A DNA stretch of 64,000 bases from Nocardia acididurans (GTDB lineage: Bacteria; Actinomycetota; Actinomycetes; Mycobacteriales; Mycobacteriaceae). The translations under genes were made by a program, and so were the position numbers. Shown here in pieces: positions 39,297 through 48,053 of this stretch. Where the stretch lies: positions 248,001 to 312,000 of the forward strand of contig NZ_JAERRJ010000004.1 of NCBI RefSeq assembly GCF_016741815.1, written 5' to 3'. The notes under the pieces were generated by a model. It was not told the origin of the DNA and did not search any database. It was given only the letters and a program-made list of their open reading frames with translations. Positions within the stretch are counted from its first letter, which is position 1. Every line of letters begins with the position of its first letter.

Positions 39297-39343
39297 GGCA
39301 AACGAGAGCGCCCCGCCGAATCGGCGGGGCGCTCTCGTTTGCC
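39297..39343. terminator. Very strong bidirectional terminator between Esx pair and eccC4
   Basis: An almost perfect palindrome of 23 bp per arm (39297-39319 with 39321-39343), with a physical loop around CGAATCG. The outer GGCAAACGAG arm gives TTTG on the + side and the mirror on the minus side. It separates the convergent esx and eccC4 transcripts. Confidence 0.85.
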
Positions 39344-39358
39344 ATGGGGGATCGGCTT

Positions 39359-42300
39359 CTACTCCTCCGGTATCCACCCCAACTGAATCAATCCTTCGCC
39401 ATTGCGTGTGAAGTACGTGCCACGCCCCGCCGGCATGAAGAACGGACGAGTATTGCCGAACATGGCTCCCTCGTCGCGGCTGCAGCTCATGGTCAGTGCC
39501 GAGGAGTTCAGTTCCTTCATACGGTTCAGCGTCGTCTCGTACATGGCCCGGGCCGCACCACCGGAGCGGCGGGCGATGATCACATGGAAGCCCAGATCGC
39601 GGGCGTGCGCCAGCTGGTCGACCACGGCGTGCATCGGGTTGTTGCTCGAGGTCGCGACGAGGTCGTAGTCGTCGACGATGACGTAGATCTCCGGGCCGCG
39701 CCACCACGACCGTTCCCGCAACTGCTGCGGTGTGACATCCTGGCCCGGCATACGCCGGGTCAGGTAGGTCGACAGATCCTTCATGTTCTGCGTGAACTGC
39801 GGTGCCGTGCTGCCGTATCCGGCCAGATAGTCCGGCGGCACCGTGCCGAGCATGGTGCGTCGGTAGTCGCCCATGAGGATACGAGCCTGGTCGGAGGTGT
39901 TCGACGCGATGATGGACTGCACGATGGAGCGCAGCAGGGTGGTCTTGCCGCTCTCCGAATCGCCGATGACCACGAAGTGCGGGCTCTGGTTGAAGTCGAG
40001 ATAGACCGGAGCCAGCTCGGATTCGTTGATACCGATTGGGAAGCGCAGGCACGCCTGCGCGGAATCCACTGTGGCGGGCCAGTTTCCGGCCCGCTGGAGC
40101 AGTTCCTCGCGTTCGAGCCGCTCGGGCAGCATGCGCACCTTCGGAGCTGGTCGGCCGGGATTCCAGTGCGCGATCGTGGAAACGGCCTGTGCCACACCGG
40201 TTCCCAGGGTCGAGGGATCGGGGTCACCATCGATGCGCGGGAGCGCGGTGAGCATGTGCAGGCATTCGGCGTTCATACCGCGCCCCGGACGACCGACCGG
40301 GACGAGGGCCGCGAACTTGCGTCCGAAATCCGAATCCATCGGGTCGCCGAGGCGTAGTTCGATGCGGGTGCCGATCTGGTCCTTGAGCGCGGGCCGGGCC
40401 TCCGGCCAGCGCTTCAGCGATATGACCACGTGCACACCGTACGAAAGACCCTGGGCCGCAAGGCTGAGGATCAATGGATCCAGCGCTTCGAACTCCTCGC
40501 GGAAGACGGCGTAGCCGTCGATCACCAGGAACACGTCGCCGAAGGGATCCTCGTGCGCGCCCGCGGCGGCCGGGCTCACGGCCGGGTCCGTTCCGCGCAG
40601 GCGCCGGAATTCGGCCATGGATTCGATGCCGAGCTGCCGGAAACGCAACTCCCGCTGTCGCACGATGGACAGCATCTCGGCGACCGTGCGCCGCACCTTG
40701 TCGCCTTCGGATCGGCTGGCGACACCACCGACGTGCGGCAGTCCCTCCAGGCCCACCATTGTGCCGCCGCCGAGGTCGATGCAGTAGAACTGCACCTGCT
40801 CCGCGGTATGCGTCAGTGACATGGCCATGATCAGCGACCGCAGCGCGGTGGACTTGCCGGACTGCGGGCCGCCGACCACCGCGACGTGCCCCCGGGAACC
40901 GGACAGATCGACCAGCATCGGATCGCGTCGCTGGTCGTAGGGACGGTCCACGATGCCGAACGGAGCCCGCAGGGTCGCGACCGGGTTGTAGTCGCCGGTG
41001 AGGATGGACTTCGGGATGAGCTGTTCCAGGGTCGGCGCCTCGTCCAGGGGCGGCAGCCAGATCTCGTGCGCCGGGCGGCCGTGGCCGCGCACCCGGGAGA
41101 CCAGCATCAGCAGGTTCGAGATGCCGTCCGCGTCGGGCTGATCCTCCGGCTCGTTGCGCTGCATGGGTAGCGGAAGATGATCTCCGGCGCGGAAATCCAC
41201 CTGCACCGCGGTGAAAGGCCGTGCGGCCACGTCGATTTCACCGGACTGAGTGGCCGCCGTCGCGTCCGGCTGTGAGCCGATGCCGACGTACGGGCCGGAC
41301 ACATAGGCCGCCTGGAACCGGGAGATGTCGCCGGAGTCGGATTTCAGGTACCCGCCGCCCGGGATGCCGGGCAGGTTGTAAGCGTCGGGAATACCCAGCA
41401 CCTGCCGGGATTCGTTGGCGGAGAAGGTTTTCAGGCCGATGCGGTAGGACAGGTGGCTTTCCAGGCCCTTGAGGCGGCCTTCCTCCAGCCGCTGCGAGGC
41501 GAGCAGCAGATGCACGTGCAGGGAGCGGCCCAGCCGGCCGATCATGGTGAACAGCTCCGCGAAATCCGGGTGCTGCGAGAGCAGTTCGGAGAATTCATCG
41601 AGCACCACGAACAGCGCGGGCAGCGGGTCCAGGTCCGCGCCCGCGGCTCGGGCCTTCTCGTACTCGCCCACATTCGCGAAATTGCCCGCGGCGCGCAGGA
41701 CGCCCTGACGCCGGTTCATCTCGCCGGCCAGGGCATCACGCATACGGTCGACGAGGTCGGCCTCCTCCTCGAGGTTGGTGATGATGGCCGCGACATGGGC
41801 CACGCCCTCCAGGCCGAGGAAGGTCGCACCGCCCTTGAAGTCGACGAGGACGAAGTTCAGCTGGTCCGGCGAATGCGTCGCGATGAGCGAAAGCACCAGG
41901 GTGCGAAGGAATTCCGACTTACCGGAACCCGTCGCGCCGATGCACAGGCCATGCGGGCCCATACCGCCCTCGGCCGCCTCCTTGATGTCGAGCGTGACAG
42001 GCAACCCGTCCGCGCCGACGCCGAACGGCACCCGCAGGCGTTCCCGTTCGTAGCGGGGTTTCCAGGCGTTCGCCGGATTGAAGGTGCCGATATCGCCCAG
42101 GGACAGCAGTTGCGCCCAGGTCGAGATGACTTCGCCCTCATCGCCGGTCGCCTCGTCGGTGCGCTGCACGAAGGCCCGGTAGGGCGCGAGTCGCCGGGCC
42201 GCCTGCTCGGCTTCGCGGGCGGTGATGGCGTCGATGGTCGCGAAACGCTCCATGACACCGGACGCGCTGCGGCCGGAGCATTCGCCGTTCTCGACCAGCA

Positions 42301-43384
42301 TCTGGATGCCACGCGAGGCCGCCAGCCGCGGTGCGTAGCCGCAGAGGTCGATCACGGTGACGCCTTCGAAGCCGGTCTCGCGCAACGGATCTTCTTCGGA
42401 CTCCAGCAGTCCGCCGTCCACGACCAGGATGATCTGCGCCAGATTCGGGTTCGGCGGCGCATTGCGCGAGTATCTGACCCGGTTGTACAGCAACGGGTTC
42501 AGACCGGCGTGGGCGGCGCGGATGGAGCCGTAGAACATGCGCTCGGTGCCGACGCCGTCGGTGGCGTCCGGATGCTGGCTGTGCGGCAGCCACTTGGCCC
42601 ACTCCCATTCGCGCGCGGTGTCCGGCCCGCACACAACGGCGATCAGCACCTGGTCCGGCCCCTGGAACATGGCCAGTTGCAACAGCATCGCGCGGGTCAT
42701 ATCGCGGGCCTGTGCCCGGTCACCGGTGAGTTGAACGGAGGCGAAGCCCTTCACCGCGAGCGCGGTCGGCAGATCCGGCACCGTGGAGTGGGTGCGCACG
42801 AAGCGCCGCAGCGATACGGCGGCGATCGGCTCCAGCTCCTCCACCGGACCGGTCTCCGGTGCGACCAACCGGGTGGCCAGGCGCTGTGTGCCGAGGCCGA
42901 TGCGGGCGTGGCAGAAGTCCTTGTCGCCGGGGCGGCGCTCCCACATGCGGGTGGTGCCTGCCAGCATCCAGATCAGACCCGGTTCCGGATGACTCCATTC
43001 GATGGCGGCGCGCTGCTGCACGGCGGTCGCCTCGACATCCCTGCGGACCTGGTCGAGATAGCGCAGGTAGTCTTTGCGATCCTCGTTGGCCTCGGACGCC
43101 TTTTGCCCCTTGCCGCCCTGTCCGGCGTACATGCCGACCATGGAGACGACCATCATCATGGGGAACATCAGGCTCATGGGGTTACGGAACGTGCTCGCCC
43201 CCGAGGAGAACATCAGCGCCATCATGCCGACAATGGCGATGACCATCAGGACCGGCATAAGCTTGCTGAAAAGATTGGCCGGGATATTGCGGGGCACCTC
43301 GGGCGGCGGCTGCAGCGATACCTCACCGCCCGGGGAGCGCGGAATCTCCCGGCGTGGTCGGCGCTGGAACCGGACAGTGCTCAT
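39359..43384 (-). CDS. eccC4: ESX-4 secretion ATPase EccC4
   Basis: A 1341-residue FtsK/SpoIIIE-type motor that recognises Esx substrates and drives ESX-4. Two membrane helices near the N-terminus (LMPVLMVIAIVGMMALMF, about 42-60, and MSLMFPMMMVVSMVGMYAG, about 70-88). There are three ATPase domains: Walker A GATGSGKSE (about 483), GGPQSGKST (about 839) and GDSESGKTT (about 1143). Walker B regions include FVLVDFKGG and FYCIDLGGG. It is a single polypeptide, as in other ESX-4 loci, not split into EccCa/Cb. It is divergent from eccD4 across 170 bp, which should contain both promoters. Confidence 0.97.
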   Translation of the reverse strand: MSTVRFQRRPRREIPRSPGGEVSLQPPPEVPRNIPANLFSKLMPVLMVIAIVGMMALMFSSGASTFRNPMSLMFPMMMVVSMVGMYAGQGGKGQKASEANEDRKDYLRYLDQVRRDVEATAVQQRAAIEWSHPEPGLIWMLAGTTRMWERRPGDKDFCHARIGLGTQRLATRLVAPETGPVEELEPIAAVSLRRFVRTHSTVPDLPTALAVKGFASVQLTGDRAQARDMTRAMLLQLAMFQGPDQVLIAVVCGPDTAREWEWAKWLPHSQHPDATDGVGTERMFYGSIRAAHAGLNPLLYNRVRYSRNAPPNPNLAQIILVVDGGLLESEEDPLRETGFEGVTVIDLCGYAPRLAASRGIQMLVENGECSGRSASGVMERFATIDAITAREAEQAARRLAPYRAFVQRTDEATGDEGEVISTWAQLLSLGDIGTFNPANAWKPRYERERLRVPFGVGADGLPVTLDIKEAAEGGMGPHGLCIGATGSGKSEFLRTLVLSLIATHSPDQLNFVLVDFKGGATFLGLEGVAHVAAIITNLEEEADLVDRMRDALAGEMNRRQGVLRAAGNFANVGEYEKARAAGADLDPLPALFVVLDEFSELLSQHPDFAELFTMIGRLGRSLHVHLLLASQRLEEGRLKGLESHLSYRIGLKTFSANESRQVLGIPDAYNLPGIPGGGYLKSDSGDISRFQAAYVSGPYVGIGSQPDATAATQSGEIDVAARPFTAVQVDFRAGDHLPLPMQRNEPEDQPDADGISNLLMLVSRVRGHGRPAHEIWLPPLDEAPTLEQLIPKSILTGDYNPVATLRAPFGIVDRPYDQRRDPMLVDLSGSRGHVAVVGGPQSGKSTALRSLIMAMSLTHTAEQVQFYCIDLGGGTMVGLEGLPHVGGVASRSEGDKVRRTVAEMLSIVRQRELRFRQLGIESMAEFRRLRGTDPAVSPAAAGAHEDPFGDVFLVIDGYAVFREEFEALDPLILSLAAQGLSYGVHVVISLKRWPEARPALKDQIGTRIELRLGDPMDSDFGRKFAALVPVGRPGRGMNAECLHMLTALPRIDGDPDPSTLGTGVAQAVSTIAHWNPGRPAPKVRMLPERLEREELLQRAGNWPATVDSAQACLRFPIGINESELAPVYLDFNQSPHFVVIGDSESGKTTLLRSIVQSIIASNTSDQARILMGDYRRTMLGTVPPDYLAGYGSTAPQFTQNMKDLSTYLTRRMPGQDVTPQQLRERSWWRGPEIYVIVDDYDLVATSSNNPMHAVVDQLAHARDLGFHVIIARRSGGAARAMYETTLNRMKELNSSALTMSCSRDEGAMFGNTRPFFMPAGRGTYFTRNGEGLIQLGWIPEE

Positions 43385-43554
43385 CGAAGAATGTCCCCCA
43401 TCGAGTCCTGGTCTGCGGGCTCAGTGTACGGACCACGATCTTCATGTCGTACAGTGCCTGCGAACTTCTGATCCAGTTAGGGATTCGCTCCGGGGTGGTG
43501 GTGATCTCTCCTACCGCTCGTTGAAACGCCAGGTAGACCGAAGTTGGGGGCAGC

Positions 43555-45012
43555 GTGACGCACGCGCGAATGGATATCGACGATGCTCGCGGCATAGTCC
43601 GCGCGCCGGACCTCGCACGCGTGACGATCCTTGCGAAGCACACCCAGGTCGATATGGCGATCCCGCTGGATGTGCCGGTCGCGCTCGTCATCCCCAGCGT
43701 GGTCGATATGGTGGCGCAACACAGCCGCTCCAATGATTTCGACAATGACGGCGAACAGTTCGAGCCACACGAATGGGTGCTGGCCCGCATCGGACAGCCG
43801 CCATTCTCCAATTCGCTGAGTCTCGCCGAGCAGAATGTGCGCGACGGTGAACTGCTCATGCTGGAAAGCGCCGAGGACACCGCGCCGAGCCCGCTGTTCG
43901 ACGACATCATGTACAACGTCGCGATCGCCGACACCGATCATTTCCGGGGCTGGAATCCGAAGACGGCGCGCCTCACCGGATCCGTCCTGGCCGTGCTCAC
44001 CATGCTGGTCGGCTGTCTGGGCCTGCTGGCAGCGCCGGACGCCGTACCGGGCTGGGTGAGCGGTCCGGCCGCACTGATCGTGTCCGTGCTGCTGGTGGTG
44101 GCGGGCATGATCCTCAGCCGCATGTACGGCGATACCGCGAGTGCACTCGTCGTCGGTGCGTGCGCACTGCCGCCTGCCTTCGCCGCGGGCATGCTGCTGG
44201 TGCCCGATCACTACGGCTGGGCGAACCTACTGCTCGGCTTCGCGCTCGCCGGGGCGACGGCGATCCTGGCGTGGCGGATGTGCGGCGTCGGTCTGGGCCT
44301 GTTCATCGGCGCCACCACCGTGGCCGTGTACGCGGTGCCGACGGCCTTGGTGGGCCTGCTCACCGATCTGCCCCTGCGCGCCCTCGGCGCGGGCGCCGCC
44401 ACCGCCGGATTGATCGGATTGTCGCTGGCGCCGAGGCTTTCCATGCTGCTTGCCAAACTGCCGCTGCCGCCGGTTCCCGCGCCGGGCACCCCGATCGACC
44501 CCACCGAGGAAGATCCGGACGATTATCGCGCCCTGCCGGCCATGGAGGTGCTGCGCATCAAGTCGGAGCGGGCGCGCAACTATCTGGCAGGTCTGGTGTC
44601 GGCCATGACCATCGTGATCGCCGCGGGCGCGCTGGCCGCCGTCGACTCGACCGCCGCCGGCATCTATTGGCCCGGCCTCTCGCTGGCGCTGGTCTGCTCG
44701 GCCGTCCTGATGTTCCGCAGCCGCACCTACGCCGGCGCCGAACAGGCCGTGGTGCTGATCGCCGGCGGCGCGAGCATTCTGCTGATCCTGCTCGGCGGCG
44801 CGGCCCTCACCCTGGACCAGCCACTCGCCGTCTTCGGCGTGGCCCTGGTGGTGCTGATCTCGGCACTCGTACTCGGCATCATCATCCCCGGCCGCCAAGC
44901 CACCCCGCCCATGCGCCGTGCGGCCGAACTCCTCGAATACGCGTTCGTGGCCGCCGTCGTGCCGCTGGTGTTCTGGGTGACCGACCTGTACTCGCTCGTG
45001 CGCGGGCTCTGA
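43555..45012 (+). CDS. eccD4: ESX-4 membrane channel component EccD4
   Basis: A 485-residue protein. The N-terminal ~110 residues are the ubiquitin-like cytoplasmic domain (RVTILAKHTQVDMAIPLDVP) and the remainder is about 11 membrane helices, as expected for EccD. Start is GTG 43555. It precedes mycP4 on the same strand by about 30 bp. The helices of EccD dimers line the ESX membrane complex. Confidence 0.95.
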   Translation: MTHARMDIDDARGIVRAPDLARVTILAKHTQVDMAIPLDVPVALVIPSVVDMVAQHSRSNDFDNDGEQFEPHEWVLARIGQPPFSNSLSLAEQNVRDGELLMLESAEDTAPSPLFDDIMYNVAIADTDHFRGWNPKTARLTGSVLAVLTMLVGCLGLLAAPDAVPGWVSGPAALIVSVLLVVAGMILSRMYGDTASALVVGACALPPAFAAGMLLVPDHYGWANLLLGFALAGATAILAWRMCGVGLGLFIGATTVAVYAVPTALVGLLTDLPLRALGAGAATAGLIGLSLAPRLSMLLAKLPLPPVPAPGTPIDPTEEDPDDYRALPAMEVLRIKSERARNYLAGLVSAMTIVIAAGALAAVDSTAAGIYWPGLSLALVCSAVLMFRSRTYAGAEQAVVLIAGGASILLILLGGAALTLDQPLAVFGVALVVLISALVLGIIIPGRQATPPMRRAAELLEYAFVAAVVPLVFWVTDLYSLVRGL

Positions 45013-45041
45013 GCACGGTCGACCTGATGTCGGGTGAAGCA

Positions 45042-46454
45042 ATGCGCAACAAGGGTTTCCGGACCGTGACCGCGGCTACGGTGCTGGCTCTGTCGGTGTG
45101 TACCGGAGTGGGGGCCGGGCACGGCGTCGCATACGCCGATCGGCCCTCGGAGATCACGGCGACCCCGCCATCGGGCGGTCCGGCCGTGCCACCCACCGAA
45201 ACCGAACATCCTTCGAACTCACCGTGTTACAGCACCCAGGCCGGTGGCGACGGCCCGACCGTTCCAGCCGCGCAGCGCTCCCTCGATCTGAACCGGGCCT
45301 GGCAATTCTCCAAGGGCGCAGGCGTTCTCGTCGCGGTCATCGACACCGGTGTCGCCGCCCACCCGCGGCTGCCCGGTCTGATGCCCGGCGGCGATTTCGT
45401 CGCGGCGGGCGGTGACGGCACCGAGGACTGCGACGCCCACGGCACCCTCGTCGCCGGGCTGATCGGCGCATCCCAGGTTGCGGGACAAGGCTTTTCGGGT
45501 GTGGCCCCGGAAGCTCGGATCATGACCATCCGCCAGACCAGCGCCCTGTACCAGACCAAGGGCGCGAGCCAGAACAAGGGTCCTGACGATATGGCCGAGG
45601 GCTACGGCAAAGTCTCCGCCCTCGCGAAGGCCGTCGTCCGGGCCGCAGACGCGGGCGCGCGGGTCATCAACATCTCCCTCGTCTCCTGCAACACCAGCAA
45701 GCCGAACAGTCCCGAAATGGATTCTCTCGGCGCGGCGGTCAAATACGCCGCCGTGCAGAAGGACGTCGTCATCGTCGCCTCCGCGGGCAATACCGACACC
45801 TGCTCGGCGAGCAATCCGGATATCAACCCGCTCAAACCGACCCAGGATCTGTGGCAGAACATCTCGACCTATGTGGCTCCGGCCTGGTGGGACGATTACG
45901 TGCTGTCCGTCGGCTCTGTCGACGCCTTCGGCAGGCCCTCGTCATTCACCGTGCCCGGCCCCTGGGTGGGCGTCGCGGCGCCCGGTGAGAACATCATCTC
46001 CGTCGACCCGCTCTCCGACGGCCTCACCACCGCCGTGGTCAAGAGCGGCAAGTCGGCCGCCTACAGCGGAACGAGTTTCGCGGCGCCCTATGTGTCCGGC
46101 GTTGCGGCGCTGGTCCGTTCACACTTCCCCGAGATGAGCGCCGGGGACGTCATCAAGCGCATCGAGGCCACCGCACACGCGCCCGGCGAGGGCTGGAACC
46201 CGTACATCGGCTACGGCACCGTCGACCCCGCCGCCGCGCTCACCGCCGAGGTCACCGGCGAGCTTCCGCCGAAAAGCCCGCGGGCCAGTGGATCTCAGCA
46301 GTTGGCCATTCCGGCTCCGGCCCCGGCTGCGGACCACACCGCACGCAATGTGGCCCTGATCGGAACGGCCACCATCGCGATACTGCTCGGCCTGGCCTGG
46401 GCCGCCTCGTTCCCACTGCGCCGCAAATTCGGCCTGGGCGAGGACGACGCCTGA
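45042..46454 (+). CDS. mycP4: ESX-4 mycosin protease MycP4
   Basis: A 470-residue subtilisin-like serine protease anchored outside the membrane. The signal peptide is residues ~1-33 (ending GVAYA). The catalytic triad is Asp in VAVIDTGV (about 101), His in CDAHGTLVAG (about 132) and Ser in SGTSFAAPYVSG (about 343). A C-terminal membrane helix (VALIGTATIAILLGLAWAA) is followed by a short basic tail, the standard mycosin layout. The start is taken at ATG 45042 after GGTGAAG; ATG 45027 would add five residues. It stabilises the ESX complex as well as cutting substrates. Confidence 0.95.
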   Translation: MRNKGFRTVTAATVLALSVCTGVGAGHGVAYADRPSEITATPPSGGPAVPPTETEHPSNSPCYSTQAGGDGPTVPAAQRSLDLNRAWQFSKGAGVLVAVIDTGVAAHPRLPGLMPGGDFVAAGGDGTEDCDAHGTLVAGLIGASQVAGQGFSGVAPEARIMTIRQTSALYQTKGASQNKGPDDMAEGYGKVSALAKAVVRAADAGARVINISLVSCNTSKPNSPEMDSLGAAVKYAAVQKDVVIVASAGNTDTCSASNPDINPLKPTQDLWQNISTYVAPAWWDDYVLSVGSVDAFGRPSSFTVPGPWVGVAAPGENIISVDPLSDGLTTAVVKSGKSAAYSGTSFAAPYVSGVAALVRSHFPEMSAGDVIKRIEATAHAPGEGWNPYIGYGTVDPAAALTAEVTGELPPKSPRASGSQQLAIPAPAPAADHTARNVALIGTATIAILLGLAWAASFPLRRKFGLGEDDA

Positions 46455-46462
46455 TCGGCGCC

Positions 46463-47938
46463 TCAGTTACCGCTTTCGACAAGCGATTTCGCGGGATTCT
46501 GATCCGGTGCGACACCGTCGTGCGCGACCATCGCGGCGTCGCGGCCCAGATTCGGGCCGGGTGGCAGCAATCCGACGATGACCGATGGCGCGGGCTCCGG
46601 CGTCACCGAACTCGGGTCCATACCAAGGGCTTTGGCGGAATCCAGATCCTTGATGCCATAGCTGACACCGTAGTCGGAGACGAAGAAAAGGCTGTCCTTG
46701 CGGGTGCTGTCGACCTCGATGCCGGTGCCCTGGACGTAGGCGCCCGCGCCGGGCTTGATGTAGAACGAGTCCACCTTCGGGCCGTTGCCGTCGGCCTGCG
46801 CCAGCGCTACCAGCTTGGCCTTGTCCGGGATCGGGACCGTATGCCCGGTAAGCAGGGCCAGTTCGGCGTGCTTGGTGCCCTCGGATTTGTCGGAGCTGTT
46901 GATCGGCTTCCAGGAGATGCAGCCGACCGGCTGATCCTTGCTGTCGACGATCGTGGGCGCTGCCGCCGGGTACGAACCGACCCGCAGGGCCGAGGAGACC
47001 GGGACGCGGGTGCGGTCGGCCTGCGAGATCGCAGTCTCGGCTTCGGTCGACGGGTACTGGTTGCGGATGATGTTCGCGGTCAGCTCCGACACGGGTTGCA
47101 GGCCATCGGTCAGCACCGCGTAGTACCGGTTGTCCGTGCGGACCTCCACGACATCGCCGATGCGGTGGCTGCCGAGTGAATAGTCCGGCGCCGCACCGGC
47201 ATTCGCGATGGGAGGGACTTCGATGCGCGGCACCTCGGGGATGGCGTTGAGCAGGCCCTCGCTGATGGGCCGGGCGGTGAGCCCGCTGATACCGAGGGCG
47301 TCGGCGACGGCGCGGGCACTGTCGACCTCGGCGCGCTGGTTGTCGTAGACCAGGTAGGTCTTCCCCGCGCTCTGCACCAGCAGCGCCTTGCCCGCCGGCA
47401 GGGCGGAGGCCTTCTCGCCGAGGCTGAGATCGCCGGCCAGTACCGAGGTGGTCAGGCTGCGGCTGCCGTCGTTGGACATCACATCACAGACTGCCCAGGT
47501 GCGGCCCTTGCCACCGGAGTCATAGTTGAGCGAGGTCGGTGCGCCGGGGATGCCGATCAACTGGCCGCGGGGCTTCTTCGCGAGCTCCGACTCCTTGACG
47601 GTGGCGGGCTTGGCGGCGGAACCGACGGCCAGCCGCGCCGACGCCAGGTTCAGGGTCGGATGGACGACGCCGCTGATCTGCACGTACACCGCGCCGGTGT
47701 CCTTGCCGATCAGGATCTTGTTGTTGCCGATCTTGTCCTGCGGGCGCAGCAACGCCAGCACGCCGCAACCAGCCAGGACCACGAGCGCCAGCACCAAACC
47801 CACGGCGAAGGAACGCGTCTGGGAGCGCATAGGGTCGTGCAGCATTCGCACGTCCCGGCGGACCAGGGCGTGCTCCATGCGGCGCACCAGGAAGCGGTAA
47901 CCGCTCACCTGCCAGCGCGTAGTGGGTTTTGAAGGCAT
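46463..47938 (-). CDS. eccB4: ESX-4 component EccB4
   Basis: A 491-residue protein with one membrane helix. The N-terminus is diagnostic (TTRWQVSGYRFLVRRMEHAL, then RRDVRMLHDPMRSQ), with the helix at ~44-64 and a large periplasmic domain that contains repeats and two-cysteine stretches (WAVCDVMSND, PVGCISW). ATG 47938 is preceded by GGGGGAG. It is convergent with mycP4 (8-bp gap) and divergent from eccE4. Confidence 0.95.
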   Translation of the reverse strand: MPSKPTTRWQVSGYRFLVRRMEHALVRRDVRMLHDPMRSQTRSFAVGLVLALVVLAGCGVLALLRPQDKIGNNKILIGKDTGAVYVQISGVVHPTLNLASARLAVGSAAKPATVKESELAKKPRGQLIGIPGAPTSLNYDSGGKGRTWAVCDVMSNDGSRSLTTSVLAGDLSLGEKASALPAGKALLVQSAGKTYLVYDNQRAEVDSARAVADALGISGLTARPISEGLLNAIPEVPRIEVPPIANAGAAPDYSLGSHRIGDVVEVRTDNRYYAVLTDGLQPVSELTANIIRNQYPSTEAETAISQADRTRVPVSSALRVGSYPAAAPTIVDSKDQPVGCISWKPINSSDKSEGTKHAELALLTGHTVPIPDKAKLVALAQADGNGPKVDSFYIKPGAGAYVQGTGIEVDSTRKDSLFFVSDYGVSYGIKDLDSAKALGMDPSSVTPEPAPSVIVGLLPPGPNLGRDAAMVAHDGVAPDQNPAKSLVESGN

Positions 47939-48053
47939 ACGAAAACTCCCCCGACCAGTCAACGCGTTCGCGGAACACAGTACAGTTCGTCCCGATCTTC
48001 ATTCGCACTCGGCCATGGAGTATCGGGCCGACACCGGCAGTTGGGGGACGACG

